Source of the DNA: SCGC-AG-212-J23 sp036406675
GTDB taxonomy: Bacteria > Pseudomonadota > Gammaproteobacteria > Burkholderiales > SG8-39
Direction of reading: 5' to 3'
NCBI GenBank assembly: GCA_036406675.1
Contig: DASXAO010000089.1
Location: forward strand, 3,131 to 67,130
DNA length: 64,000 bases
A program made the position numbers and the translations under genes. Shown one piece after another: positions 1-8,185 of the stretch. The first letter of the stretch is position 1; each line of letters opens with the position of its first letter. The notes under the pieces are model-generated. The model was not told the origin of the DNA. It was given only the letters and a program-made list of their open reading frames with translations, and did no database searches.

Positions 1-201
1 GGCGACGACAGGTGTATCCGTAGCTTAGACAACGGTTTAGGTTTGCAACGCAAGTTCGCTGTCGCCATACACCGACAGTCGCGGCCAGACCAAAACCCCT
101 AAGCGTTTTCAGTCAAAGAGTTATCCCCAGGCTGAGACAGGCACGGATCGTGCGTCCCAGTACTCGCTGTCCCATCTTTTACTACGACTAGGGAGTACAC
201 A

Positions 202-714
202 GTGCTACAGAAAGACGGGTTCTTCCGCCGGCGCGAAGAAGGTCAGTTCCGGCCACAAAACCAACCAATCAACCCGGCGCCCGCGACTCCCAATGCCGCA
301 GCGCCCATGCCCACCGAAACCCGCGCGGAGCAGCGCCCCGCAGCCGACGAGCGCAAGGAAGCGAAGCTCGTCGTCGGCCCGCAGATCAAGATCAAGGGCG
401 TCGAGATCAGCGATTGCGACACCCTGGTGGTCGAGGGGCGCATCGAGGCGACGCTCGACTCGCGCGTGCTCGAGATCACCGAGAACGGCGTGTTCCAGGG
501 CACGATCGCGGTGGACAACGCCGAAGTGCACGGCAAGTTCGAGGGCGAGCTGACCGTGCGCAAGCAGCTCATCATCCACGCCACGGGGCGCGTGTCGGGC
601 AAGATCCGCTACGCCAAGATCAAGGTCGAGGAAGGCGCGGAGCTCTCCGGCGACCTGCAGGTGCTCGACCGCAGCGCGGTCGCGGCGCCTCGTCGCGTCA
701 GCAACGCGGCGTAA
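202..714 (+). CDS. Bactofilin-family polymer-forming protein
   Basis: This 170-residue protein has a disordered, proline- and alanine-rich N-terminus of about 55 residues. A single bactofilin (DUF583) domain follows, from about residue 60 to 155, with the short repeating beta-strand pattern expected of a right-handed beta-helix (for example VVEGRIEA, GTIAVDNAEVHG, GELTVRKQLIIHATG). Bactofilins polymerise without nucleotide and act as membrane-associated cytoskeletal scaffolds in cell shape or stalk formation. The start is GTG with GGGAG about seven bases upstream. A strong terminator follows, so the gene looks monocistronic. The usual partner, an M23 peptidase, is not next to it here. The family call is secure; the specific cell-biological role cannot be read from the sequence. 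Confidence 0.93.
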   Translation: MLQKDGFFRRREEGQFRPQNQPINPAPATPNAAAPMPTETRAEQRPAADERKEAKLVVGPQIKIKGVEISDCDTLVVEGRIEATLDSRVLEITENGVFQGTIAVDNAEVHGKFEGELTVRKQLIIHATGRVSGKIRYAKIKVEEGAELSGDLQVLDRSAVAAPRRVSNAA

Positions 715-765
715 AGGCTCCCTAGCAGTAGGCAGTACCCCGCAGCACCCGTTGTACGCAGCACG

Positions 766-806
766 CGAAACCCCGGTGCCCCCAGCACCGGGGTTTCGTA
801 TTTTGT
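766..806 (+). terminator. Rho-independent terminator after bactofilin
   Basis: A perfect 14-bp stem (CGAAACCCCGGTGC / GCACCGGGGTTTCG) with a five-base loop is followed by TATTTTGT. It lies 50 bp past the bactofilin stop and just before the convergent M24 peptidase stop, so it may serve both. Confidence 0.9.
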
Positions 807-814
807 GGCCGCGC

Positions 815-2074
815 TTACGCGAGGAGCGGCTCGTAGCCCCAGCCGAAGAGCGGCTCGCCGCCCTGCTCGGTGATGAGAACCACCTCCTCGAGCCACGCCC
901 GGCTGCTTTCTCCGCCGGGATAGACCATGTGCAGCGGCACGACCATTCGCGCCTCGAAGCGCCAATCGGCGGTGGCTTGCTCGACGTCCATGTGCGAGAG
1001 GCCGAGACCGTGGAAGAAGACGATGGCGGCATCGGCTTCGGCGACGCCCGCCTTCCGATAGAGATCGCGGCCCCGGCCCTGAAGCTCGCTCGGCCGGCGC
1101 CCGGGCTTCATTTCTGCAACGAGCTGCTCGGCGACCTGCGCCGTAGCGCGAAGGTTGCGCTTGCCTTCGGCGCCAGGCTCGCCGCCGACCACCCACGTCT
1201 TGCCGCCGTCCCAGCAATAAAGGTCGAGCGTACCGTGGCAGTCGAACATGACGTGCATGCCGCGCTCCACCTCGAAGTCTTCGAGGCCGGTCTGCAGCGT
1301 GAGCGCGGCCTCGGCTCCGCGCGGATGACCCCACACCATCGCGCCCGGGTCGCGCACGAAACCGCCGAGATCCGCCACCGCGCGATGATAGGCGCGGTTC
1401 AGCGCCCGCCAGCGCATGCCCTTTTCCCAGGATTTGACGGTGCGCTCGATCGCCTCGCGATTGAGCGCGGTGGCGCGGCGCAGAAGCTGGATCTCCGTGG
1501 GCGTCTTGACCGCGCGCGCATACATGAGCGTGTCGTACGCATCCACTACCGATGAAGATTCCAACCCCAGCCGGGACCCGAGCGCGAGATCGTCTAACCC
1601 CATCCGGCTATGTTGGAGATGAAGGTCGGCGAGCGCGCCGCGCAGGGCCGAGGCCATGTCGAACGCGTAGCGCTCGCGCGCGTTGCGCACCCAGTCGATC
1701 GCGGCTGCAGCCCGGGGAATGAACCGGTCTATGTCGTGCCGCTGCGGCGCACGGTCGAGCGGCATCATCACCGCGCGGAACGGCCGGATGTCGCGCACCC
1801 AGCTCGGCTGGGAGAGGAAGGTCGCGAGGTAGTAGTCGGCGAGCACCACGATCGGATGATCCGGCGCGTGCCGCGAAAGCACGACGGCATAGGGCCGGGG
1901 CTCGTCGGCCTTGTGCGCGATGCCGTTGAACCCGCAAAGGTAGAAAACGTCGAGCGGGCTCGAAAGCACCAGGCCATCGAGCCCGCGCGCCTCCATCGCC
2001 GCGAGCAGCCGCTCCAGGTTGCAGAAGCGTTCGGGCAGCGGCTTGCGCGCAAAGCTGTTGTGCATGCAAACCAA
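815..2074 (-). CDS. M24-family metallopeptidase (Xaa-Pro dipeptidase/creatinase-like)
   Basis: The 419-residue product has the two-domain layout of the M24 'pita-bread' family. A creatinase-type N-terminal domain covers about residues 15-165 and contains the usual SSPLDVFYLCGF stretch. The catalytic domain covers about 175-410. Metal-ligand candidates are visible: Asp in MFDCHG, Asp in CWDGGKT, His in FHGLGLSH, and the glutamates in LEEVVLITE. Members cleave Xaa-Pro dipeptides or act on creatine-like C-N bonds; the substrate here is not determinable. No signal peptide is visible, so it is probably cytoplasmic. The start overlaps the divergent gltI-like pseudogene region; ATG at 2065 is an alternative. 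Confidence 0.88.
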   Translation of the reverse strand: MVCMHNSFARKPLPERFCNLERLLAAMEARGLDGLVLSSPLDVFYLCGFNGIAHKADEPRPYAVVLSRHAPDHPIVVLADYYLATFLSQPSWVRDIRPFRAVMMPLDRAPQRHDIDRFIPRAAAAIDWVRNARERYAFDMASALRGALADLHLQHSRMGLDDLALGSRLGLESSSVVDAYDTLMYARAVKTPTEIQLLRRATALNREAIERTVKSWEKGMRWRALNRAYHRAVADLGGFVRDPGAMVWGHPRGAEAALTLQTGLEDFEVERGMHVMFDCHGTLDLYCWDGGKTWVVGGEPGAEGKRNLRATAQVAEQLVAEMKPGRRPSELQGRGRDLYRKAGVAEADAAIVFFHGLGLSHMDVEQATADWRFEARMVVPLHMVYPGGESSRAWLEEVVLITEQGGEPLFGWGYEPLLA

Positions 2075-2092
2075 TGATGCCAGTATTTGCCG

Positions 2093-2745
2093 ATGCTTTC
2101 GCCGGTCCTGACGGCGCTCACGGCAGCGGCGCTCGCGCTTTGCCTGCTGGAGCCCGCCTGGGGACAGCGCAACGCATTCGTCGTGCCCTACACCGGCACG
2201 CTGAAGAAGGTGAACGAGAGCGGGATGCTGCGCATCGGCTATCGCGAGAATTCGCCGACCTGGAGTGCGGCTCCACCACCAACAACCTCGAGCGGCGCAA
2301 GGTCGCCGCGTTCTCGCCCACCATGTTCGTGACCGGGACGAAGCTCCTGGTGCGCCGGGACAGCGGCATCCGATATTTCGGCGACCTGCACGGCAAGACG
2401 GTCGTGCTCACGCGCGGCACGGTTCAGGCGCAGGCGATTCCCAGGCTCGCCGACGACGACGTCCAGCTCTACGGCATGCTCGCCGATACGAAGTCCGGGA
2501 GCGCCTACCGCGTGGTCGGAGAGTTCCTGACCTATGCCGACTACGCCCTCATGCTGCGCAAGGACGATCCGGATTTCGCGGCCGTGGTCGAGCGGGCGTT
2601 CGCCCGGCTCGCCGAGAGCCGCGAGATCGTCGCGATCTACGAAAAGTGGTTTTTGAGACCTCTGCCGTCGGGCGTGCGGCTCAACCTGCCCATGAGCCCG
2701 CACCTGGCGGAGCTGTTCCGAGTACAGGGCCTGCCCACGGACTAA
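2093..2745 (+). pseudogene. GltI-like amino-acid-binding protein, broken by two internal deletions
   Basis: The reading frame starting at 2093 gives a clear signal peptide and the beginning of a glutamate/aspartate-type periplasmic binding protein (GMLRIGYRENSP). It then goes out of frame near 2255. In another frame the conserved sequence resumes immediately with ADLECGSTTNNLERR and FSPTMFVTGTKLL. Compared with GltI-type proteins of about 300 residues, roughly 60 residues are missing at this junction. A second, in-frame gap of about 40 residues lies between RGTVQ and DDVQLYGM. The C-terminal end up to LNLPMSPHL is intact. With both a frameshift and missing ligand-binding segments the gene should be inactive. 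It ends 4 bp before dctA. The deletions could in principle be assembly errors. Confidence 0.85.
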
Positions 2746-2749
2746 CCCC

Positions 2750-4087
2750 ATGAAAAAACCTCTCTACAAGAGCCTCTACTTCCAGGTGGTGGTGGCGATC
2801 GTGGTCGGCATCCTGCTCGGCTACTTCTACCCGGAGACCGGCTCCGCGATGAAGCCGCTCGGCGACGGCTTCATCAAGCTGATCAAGATGATCATCGCGC
2901 CGATCATTTTCTGCACCGTCGTGGTCGGCATCGCCGGCATGGAAAGCATGAAGACCGTCGGCAAGACCGGCGGCTACGCGCTGCTCTACTTCGAGGCGGT
3001 GAGCACCCTCGCGCTGATCGTGGGCCTCTTCATGATCAACATCCTGCAGCCCGGCGCCGGAATGAACGTCGACCCGGCGAGCCTCGACACCAAGTCCGTC
3101 GCGCAGTACGCGGCGCCGGGCAAGATGCAGTCGACCACCGACTTCCTGCTGAACGTCATTCCCAACACCGTGGTGGACGCCTTCGCCAAGGGCGAGATTC
3201 TGCAGGTGCTGCTGTTCTCGGTGCTCTTCGGCTTCGCCCTGCACGCGTTCGGCGCCAAGGGCAAGCCGGTGTTCGAGCTCATCGACAAGGTCTCGCACAT
3301 CCTGTTCGGCATCGTCGGCATCATCATGCGCGTGGCGCCGGTCGGCGCGTTCGGCGCCATGGCCTTCACCATCGGCAAGTACGGCGTCGGCACGCTGCTC
3401 TCCCTCGCCAAGCTGATGGGCGTCTTCTATGCGACCTGCCTGTTCTTCATCTTCGTGGTGCTGGGAATCATCGCCAGGCTGCACGGCTTCAGCGTCTGGA
3501 AGTTCATCAAGTACATCAAGGAGGAGCTGTTCATCGTGCTCGGCACCTCGTCGTCCGAGTCGGTGCTGCCGCGCATGATCGCGAAGCTGGAGAACCTGGG
3601 CGTCAAGAAGTCGGTCGTGGGACTCGTGATCCCGACCGGCTACTCCTTCAACCTCGACGGGACCTCGATCTACCTCACGATGGCGGCGGTGTTCATCGCG
3701 CAGGCCACCAACACGCCGTTGACGCTCGTCCAGGAGCTCACGCTGCTCGGGGTGTTGCTGCTCACGTCCAAGGGGGCGGCCGGCGTGACCGGCAGCGGCT
3801 TCATCGTCCTCGCCGCCACGCTCTCGGCCGTGGGCCACGTGCCGGTCGCGGGGCTCGCCCTGATCCTCGGCATCGACCGCTTCATGTCCGAGGCGCGCGC
3901 GCTCACCAATCTGGTCGGCAACGGCGTCGCCACGGTCGTCGTCGGGCGCTGGTGCGGGGAGCTGGACGAGGCGCGGATGCGCCGCATGCTCGACCGCGAG
4001 AACGCCGAAGAAGCGGAGGACCCGGAACGGGTGCTGGTCGAGCACGAAGAAGGCGGCAAGCTCAGCCCCGCGGCGCTGCACCGGTAA
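2750..4087 (+). CDS. dctA: C4-dicarboxylate:cation symporter DctA
   Basis: The 445-residue protein is a DAACS-family inner-membrane symporter that takes up succinate, fumarate and malate with cations. It aligns by eye with DctA along its length. Matches include the start MKKPLYKSLYFQV, the GDGFIKLIKMIIAPIIFCTVV segment, the serine-rich LGTSSSESVLPRM reentrant loop, the SFNLDGTSIYLTMA motif in TM7, and the second hairpin around SKGAAGVTGSGF. About eight to nine membrane segments are visible, and the length matches the family. The charged C-terminal tail (EENAEEAEDPERV-like) is variable in the family. It starts 4 bp after the gltI-like pseudogene, so its original promoter may lie upstream of that remnant. 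Confidence 0.96.
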   Translation: MKKPLYKSLYFQVVVAIVVGILLGYFYPETGSAMKPLGDGFIKLIKMIIAPIIFCTVVVGIAGMESMKTVGKTGGYALLYFEAVSTLALIVGLFMINILQPGAGMNVDPASLDTKSVAQYAAPGKMQSTTDFLLNVIPNTVVDAFAKGEILQVLLFSVLFGFALHAFGAKGKPVFELIDKVSHILFGIVGIIMRVAPVGAFGAMAFTIGKYGVGTLLSLAKLMGVFYATCLFFIFVVLGIIARLHGFSVWKFIKYIKEELFIVLGTSSSESVLPRMIAKLENLGVKKSVVGLVIPTGYSFNLDGTSIYLTMAAVFIAQATNTPLTLVQELTLLGVLLLTSKGAAGVTGSGFIVLAATLSAVGHVPVAGLALILGIDRFMSEARALTNLVGNGVATVVVGRWCGELDEARMRRMLDRENAEEAEDPERVLVEHEEGGKLSPAALHR

Positions 4088-4104
4088 CCGGCCGGGGGCG
4101 AGCG

Positions 4105-5082
4105 TCAATCGCCCTTGATCTTCGCGTCCTTGACGAGCTTCGCGAGCGCGGCGTAGTCCTCGCGGTTCAGCCGGTCGAGCTCCTGCGGCGCGCTGACGCG
4201 CGGCGTCGCGCCGTGCTTGGCGAGCAGGTCCCGCACCTCCGGCTCTGCCAGGATCTCGCGGAACGCGGCGTTGTACCGGGCGACGACGCCCGGCGCCATG
4301 CCGGCCGGCCCCCAGGCCGAGAACCACGAGTAGTAGTCGAAATCCTTTACGCCCTGCTCGTGCAGCGACGCGAGCTCCGGCGCGAGCGGCGAGCGCTCGC
4401 GCGCCGAGCCCGCGATCGGGCGGATCTTGCCGGAGCCGCCGAGCGTAAGGGCCGTGCCGAGCGGCACGAACATGGTGGCGATCTGGCCGCCCATGAGGTC
4501 GGTAAACGCGGGCGCCGACCCCTTGTAAGGGATGTGCGTGAGCTCGAGGCCGGTGCGCAGCTTGAGCGACTCCATCAGGAGGTGGTGGTGAGTGCCGTTG
4601 CCGGGCGAGCCGTAGTTCGCTTTCGGGCCCGCGCGCTTCGCCCAGTCGAAGAACTCGGCGAAGTTCTTCGCCGGCACGGACGGATGCACCGCCAGCGCGA
4701 AGATGTTCTGCGCCACGAGAGTGATCGGCGTGAAACTGTTGAGGATGTCGAAGTCGATCTTGAAGAACAGCGGCAGCGTGAGGGTCGAGTTGACGCTGAT
4801 GGTGATGGTGTGGCCGTCGGGCGGCGCCTTCGCCACCGCGTCCAGCCCGATGGCGCCGCCCGCGCCGCCGCGGTTCTCCACCACGAAGGGCTGGTTCCAC
4901 TTCGCCTGCATGCGCGGGGCGAGGGTGCGCGCGAGAAGGTCGGGGGTCGTGGCCGCGGTCTGGCCGAGGATGATGCGCACCGGGCGGCTCGACAGGCCTT
5001 GCGCCCGTGCCCGGAACGGCCGCGCGAGCAATGCAGCAGTGCCACCGAGGAGCAATTGACGCCGCCGGCTATTGAGTGTCAT
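4105..5082 (-). CDS. Bug/TctC-family tripartite tricarboxylate receptor
   Basis: This 325-residue periplasmic solute-binding protein belongs to the Bug family typical of betaproteobacteria. The N-terminus MTLNSRRRQLLLGGTAALLA looks like a Tat or Sec signal. Bug landmarks follow: PVRIILGQTAATTPDLLARTLA, FVVENRGGAGGAIG, ANYGSPGNGTHHHL, THIPYKGSAPAFTDLMGGQI. No tctA/tctB membrane genes are nearby, so it is an orphan receptor of unknown ligand. I chose ATG 5082 because the signal peptide starts there and the upstream in-frame extension is unlike a secretion signal. A TACTCT hexamer ends 7 nt upstream. The gene diverges from the amidohydrolase at 5113. Confidence 0.92.
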   Translation of the reverse strand: MTLNSRRRQLLLGGTAALLARPFRARAQGLSSRPVRIILGQTAATTPDLLARTLAPRMQAKWNQPFVVENRGGAGGAIGLDAVAKAPPDGHTITISVNSTLTLPLFFKIDFDILNSFTPITLVAQNIFALAVHPSVPAKNFAEFFDWAKRAGPKANYGSPGNGTHHHLLMESLKLRTGLELTHIPYKGSAPAFTDLMGGQIATMFVPLGTALTLGGSGKIRPIAGSARERSPLAPELASLHEQGVKDFDYYSWFSAWGPAGMAPGVVARYNAAFREILAEPEVRDLLAKHGATPRVSAPQELDRLNREDYAALAKLVKDAKIKGD

Positions 5083-5089
5083 GGTGTGT

Positions 5090-5095
5090 AGAGTA
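5090..5095 (-). promoter_or_regulatory. TANNNT -10 element, probable leaderless start of Bug receptor
   Basis: On the reverse strand TACTCT ends 7 nt before the ATG at 5082 and there is no Shine-Dalgarno, a spacing shared with many genes in this window. Confidence 0.5.
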
Positions 5096-5112
5096 GCAGG
5101 GAGGAGGAAGCC

Positions 5113-6540
5113 ATGAAGCGTTCCCCAGCGGATATCCGGGCCGAGCTCGGGCATCCCGTGATCGACGGCGACGGCCATTGGCTAGAGCCGATCCCGGTAT
5201 TTCTCGAATATCTGCGCGACGTCGGCGGCGCGCAAGCCGTCGACGAGGTCCGCGCGCTGTGGCGACGCAACGACGAGTGGTATCGCAGCGACTGGCCCGA
5301 GCGCCAGCACAAGCGGCTGCGCCGCGCGATCTGGTGGGGTGTCACGGCCAACACGCGCGACAAGGCCACCGCGCTGCTCCCCGCGCTGCTGAACGAGCGC
5401 CTGCCGGAGCTGGGCATCGATTTCGCCATCATCTACCCGAGCTTCGGCCTCACGATCAACAGCATCCAGCCGGACGAGCTGCACGGCCACGCCGCGCGCG
5501 CCTACAACTGGATGACGGCCGACATGTTCGCGCCCTACCGCAGCCGCATGGCGCCCGCGGCGATCATCCCCGCCCGGACTCCGGCTCAGGCAATCGCCGA
5601 GCTCGACTACGCGGTCGGCAAGCTCGGCTTCCGCGTGATCATGCTTCGAGGCAATCAGGAACGGCCAATCCCTGCCGCCGCCGAGGGAATCGACGCGCGG
5701 AAGGCAGCGTGGTACTGCGACAACATCGCCCTCGACAGCCCGTACGACTACGAGCCTTTCTGGCAGCGCTGCGAAGAGCTCGGGGTCGCGGTGACTCAGC
5801 ACTCGGGCAGCCCGCGCTGGCAGGACCGAGCCTCGATCAGCAACTTTACCTACAACCACGTCGGGCACTTCGCCGAGGCGAACCATGCCTTCGCGCGCGG
5901 CGTCTTCCTGGGCGGCGTCGTCCGGCGCCATCCGCGCCTGAATTTCGGTTTCATGGAAGGCGGGGTGAGCTGGGCCTGCCAGATGTACCTCGACATGGTC
6001 GAGCACTGGGAGAAGCGCCGCCGCGCCGGGCTGCAGTATCCGGATGCGACCGACGTGGCGGAGCTGCACCGGCTCATCCGCGACTACGGAGACGACCGGT
6101 TGAAGGCCAACGCCGGCGCGATCATGCAGAGCCTGGACGCCTTCCGGCCCGAGTGCAGCCTGGAGGAGCTCTTGCGGCCCGAGCACGTCCACGACGACTT
6201 CGCCGCCTCGGGCGTCGAATCGAAGAACGACCTGCGCTCGGCGTTCGACCACTACTACTTCGGCTGCGAGGCCGACGATCGCGCCACGATGTGGGCGTTC
6301 GACGAGCGCCTGGGCGCGCGGCTGCGGCCGATCTTCAGCTCGGACTTCACCCATTTCGACGTGCCCGACTTCGAGGAAGTGGTGCCCGAGGCGTTCGAGA
6401 TGCTCGAGCGCGGCTTCATGAGCGCGCGCGACTTCCGCGAGTTCACCTTCACCAACGCCGCGCGGCTGCACACGCGCAACAATCCCGGCTTTTTTGCCGG
6501 GACGGCGGTGGAGCGCGCGGTGGCCGAAGAACTCGGCTAG
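5113..6540 (+). CDS. Amidohydrolase-2 family metal-dependent hydrolase
   Basis: The 475-residue protein is a TIM-barrel amidohydrolase of the ACMSD-related group. Visible signatures are VIDGDGHWLEPIPVF near the N-terminus (the D-x-H position), AVTQHSGSPRW at about 230-240, and FSSDFTHFDVPD near 410, which supplies the conserved C-terminal Asp. These enzymes hydrolyse or decarboxylate cyclic and aromatic compounds; the substrate is unknown here. A strong Shine-Dalgarno (GGGAGGAGG) precedes the ATG. Its 3' end overlaps the convergent UreE-like gene by 4 bp. Next to a Bug receptor, it may belong to a small uptake and catabolism pair. Confidence 0.85.
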   Translation: MKRSPADIRAELGHPVIDGDGHWLEPIPVFLEYLRDVGGAQAVDEVRALWRRNDEWYRSDWPERQHKRLRRAIWWGVTANTRDKATALLPALLNERLPELGIDFAIIYPSFGLTINSIQPDELHGHAARAYNWMTADMFAPYRSRMAPAAIIPARTPAQAIAELDYAVGKLGFRVIMLRGNQERPIPAAAEGIDARKAAWYCDNIALDSPYDYEPFWQRCEELGVAVTQHSGSPRWQDRASISNFTYNHVGHFAEANHAFARGVFLGGVVRRHPRLNFGFMEGGVSWACQMYLDMVEHWEKRRRAGLQYPDATDVAELHRLIRDYGDDRLKANAGAIMQSLDAFRPECSLEELLRPEHVHDDFAASGVESKNDLRSAFDHYYFGCEADDRATMWAFDERLGARLRPIFSSDFTHFDVPDFEEVVPEAFEMLERGFMSARDFREFTFTNAARLHTRNNPGFFAGTAVERAVAEELG

Positions 6541-6989
6541 TGGTCATGATCATGGCCGTGATCGTGGCCATGATCATGATCGTGATCGTGATGATGATGG
6601 TGATGGTGCGGCGCCTGGCCGAGGTCGGGCTCGAAAGGCGCCTCGACCTGCGACACCTTGACGCCGAGGCTCGGGAAAGCCTCTTCCAGCTCGGGAACGT
6701 GGAGGATGCGCACGAACCCCTTGCCGATTTGCGCCGGGACGTGACCGTTGCCCAGGACGTAGCCGACGATCGCCGCCTCGCGCGGCGCCGGGCATTCTAT
6801 GTGAAGGAGCTTCTCGGGCTGGGCGACGATCTCGTAGACCTGCCCGTCGTCGCCGGTGGCAAGGTCGCCGCTCCGCAGCGCCTCGCCCTTGGGAAGCTGG
6901 CGCGCGGCGTAGGGCAGCGTGAGCTTGCCCTTGACCTCGAGCTTGTACGCGGTGCGCGAGGTCTTCAGCTTGGCGACGAGCCGGGTCAT
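6537..6989 (-). CDS. UreE-like nickel-binding metallochaperone with His/Asp-rich tail
   Basis: This 150-residue protein resembles urease accessory protein UreE. The N-terminal peptide-binding domain covers about residues 1-70 and contains GEALRSGDLATGDDGQVYEIVA. The metal-binding domain follows, with YVLGNGHVPAQIG and the conserved VSQVEAPFEPDLG. It ends in a run of about 22 mostly His and Asp residues (from about 129 to 150), a classic nickel-storage tail. UreE delivers nickel to urease, but no urease subunit or other ureDFG gene is in the window. The ATG overlaps the stop of the upstream aminotransferase by 4 bp, so the two are translationally coupled. The call is by motif; slyD or hypB were considered but fit less well. 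Confidence 0.8.
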   Translation of the reverse strand: MTRLVAKLKTSRTAYKLEVKGKLTLPYAARQLPKGEALRSGDLATGDDGQVYEIVAQPEKLLHIECPAPREAAIVGYVLGNGHVPAQIGKGFVRILHVPELEEAFPSLGVKVSQVEAPFEPDLGQAPHHHHHHHDHDHDHGHDHGHDHDH

Positions 6990-8158
6990 GCGATCTCCAG
7001 CATGCGCGCCAGTCGCCGGGTCCCCTCGGCGAGTCGCTCGTGCGACGAGGCGAAGCACCAGCGCACGTAGCCCTCGCCCTCCGGCCCGAAAGCGGCGCCC
7101 GGCGCAAGGCCGAGTCCCTGCTCGCGCACCAGGCGCTTGCAGAACGCGAGGCTGTCGCCCATCCCTTCTATTCCGAGGAACGCATACATGCTGCCCTCGG
7201 GTTCCGCCACCCGCACGCTGGGGATTGTCTTTAGTTGAGACACCAAAAAGTCGCGTGCGCCCCGGAAGCGCTCCAGCGTATGCGCGATCACCGGCTCGCC
7301 GTGCACAACGGCGGCGAGGCCCGCGCGCTGGACGAACACGGGCGCGCACGAGGTGTTGTACTCGATCAGCTTGCCCAGGTCGGCGGCAAGGCCGGGCGGC
7401 ACGACCAGCCAGCCCAGGCGCCAACCAGTCATGAGCCAGGACTTGGAAAAGGTATTGGCGCTGATCAGGCGGTCGTTCTCGTCCGCGAGCTTCAGGAAGG
7501 AGGGCGCGACGCCACCCGATCCGTAGTAGAGGCGCTCGTAGGCGTCGTCGGCGAAGATCCAGATGCCGTGCCGCCGGCAATGCTCGAGGAGCGCCTTCTG
7601 CTCGTCGCGGGTGATGGTCCAGCCGGTCGGATTGTTCGGCGAATTGAGGTACAGCGCGCGGGTGCCGGGCGCAAGCGCATCAATGAGCTCTTCAAGGTCG
7701 AGCTGCCATCCCTGGGGAGCGAATCTCAAGGAAACCGTTTTGACCCTGGCGCCCAGGATCTTCGGGATCTCCTGGAGGTTGGGCCAGAGCGGCACCACCT
7801 CGACCACGCGCTCGCCGGGGTCGACGATCAGCTGCGACGCGAGCATCAACGCGTTGACGCCAGCGCTCGTCACGGCGATCTGCGAGGCGGACACCGGGCG
7901 GTGCAGCCGCGTCACGTAGGATGCGAGCGCGTCGCGCAGCTCCGGAATGCCGAGGTTGTGCGTGTAGAACACCTCCCCGGCGCCGATCGAATCGATGCCG
8001 GCCTGGCGGATGAACCGGGGCGTGGGCTCGTCGGGCTCGCCCACCCAGAAAGCCAGGATGTCGCTGCGGCCGACGCCTTCGTTGTACAGCTCGCGGATCT
8101 TGGACGCGGTGAGCGAGCGCACCGCGGCGCGGGCGGCAAGGGGCGTTTCAGGTTTCAT
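6986..8158 (-). CDS. Class I/II pyridoxal-phosphate aminotransferase
   Basis: This 390-residue fold-type I PLP enzyme carries the standard motifs. LNSPNNPTGW lies at about residue 182, the cofactor Asp and Tyr are in IFADDAYERLYY at about 215, and the Schiff-base lysine is in ANTFSKSWLMTGWRLGW at about 250. The C-terminal arginine for substrate carboxylate lies in YVRWCF. It transfers an amino group between an amino acid and a 2-oxo acid; the specificity is not evident. It is the first gene of a two-gene operon with the UreE-like protein. No Shine-Dalgarno is visible. A TAAAAT hexamer ends 9 nt upstream and overlaps the promoter element of the divergent EamA gene. Confidence 0.9.
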   Translation of the reverse strand: MKPETPLAARAAVRSLTASKIRELYNEGVGRSDILAFWVGEPDEPTPRFIRQAGIDSIGAGEVFYTHNLGIPELRDALASYVTRLHRPVSASQIAVTSAGVNALMLASQLIVDPGERVVEVVPLWPNLQEIPKILGARVKTVSLRFAPQGWQLDLEELIDALAPGTRALYLNSPNNPTGWTITRDEQKALLEHCRRHGIWIFADDAYERLYYGSGGVAPSFLKLADENDRLISANTFSKSWLMTGWRLGWLVVPPGLAADLGKLIEYNTSCAPVFVQRAGLAAVVHGEPVIAHTLERFRGARDFLVSQLKTIPSVRVAEPEGSMYAFLGIEGMGDSLAFCKRLVREQGLGLAPGAAFGPEGEGYVRWCFASSHERLAEGTRRLARMLEIA

Positions 8159-8167
8159 GAGCCGCGT

Positions 8168-8177
8168 ATTTTAGACT
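8168..8177. promoter_or_regulatory. Back-to-back TANNNT promoter elements (aminotransferase / EamA)
   Basis: Only 27 bp separate the two divergent start codons. TAAAAT on the reverse strand (8173 to 8168) ends 9 nt before ATG 8158. TAGACT on the forward strand (8172-8177) ends 8 nt before ATG 8186. The two hexamers share two bases, and neither gene has a Shine-Dalgarno. Confidence 0.5.
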
Positions 8178-8185
8178 GCCGGGGC

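Noticed and set aside
121..129. TTATCCCCA, one mismatch from a DnaA box, upstream of bactofilin
   Set aside because: A single near-match without other boxes, an AT-rich element or replication genes is not evidence of an origin.
2681..4900. A reverse-strand open frame of over 700 codons covering dctA
   Set aside because: Antisense shadow of dctA and the Bug receptor; no recognisable protein features.
6541..6610. CATGATCATG-type simple repeat
   Set aside because: It encodes the His/Asp tail of the UreE-like protein and is not an independent element.
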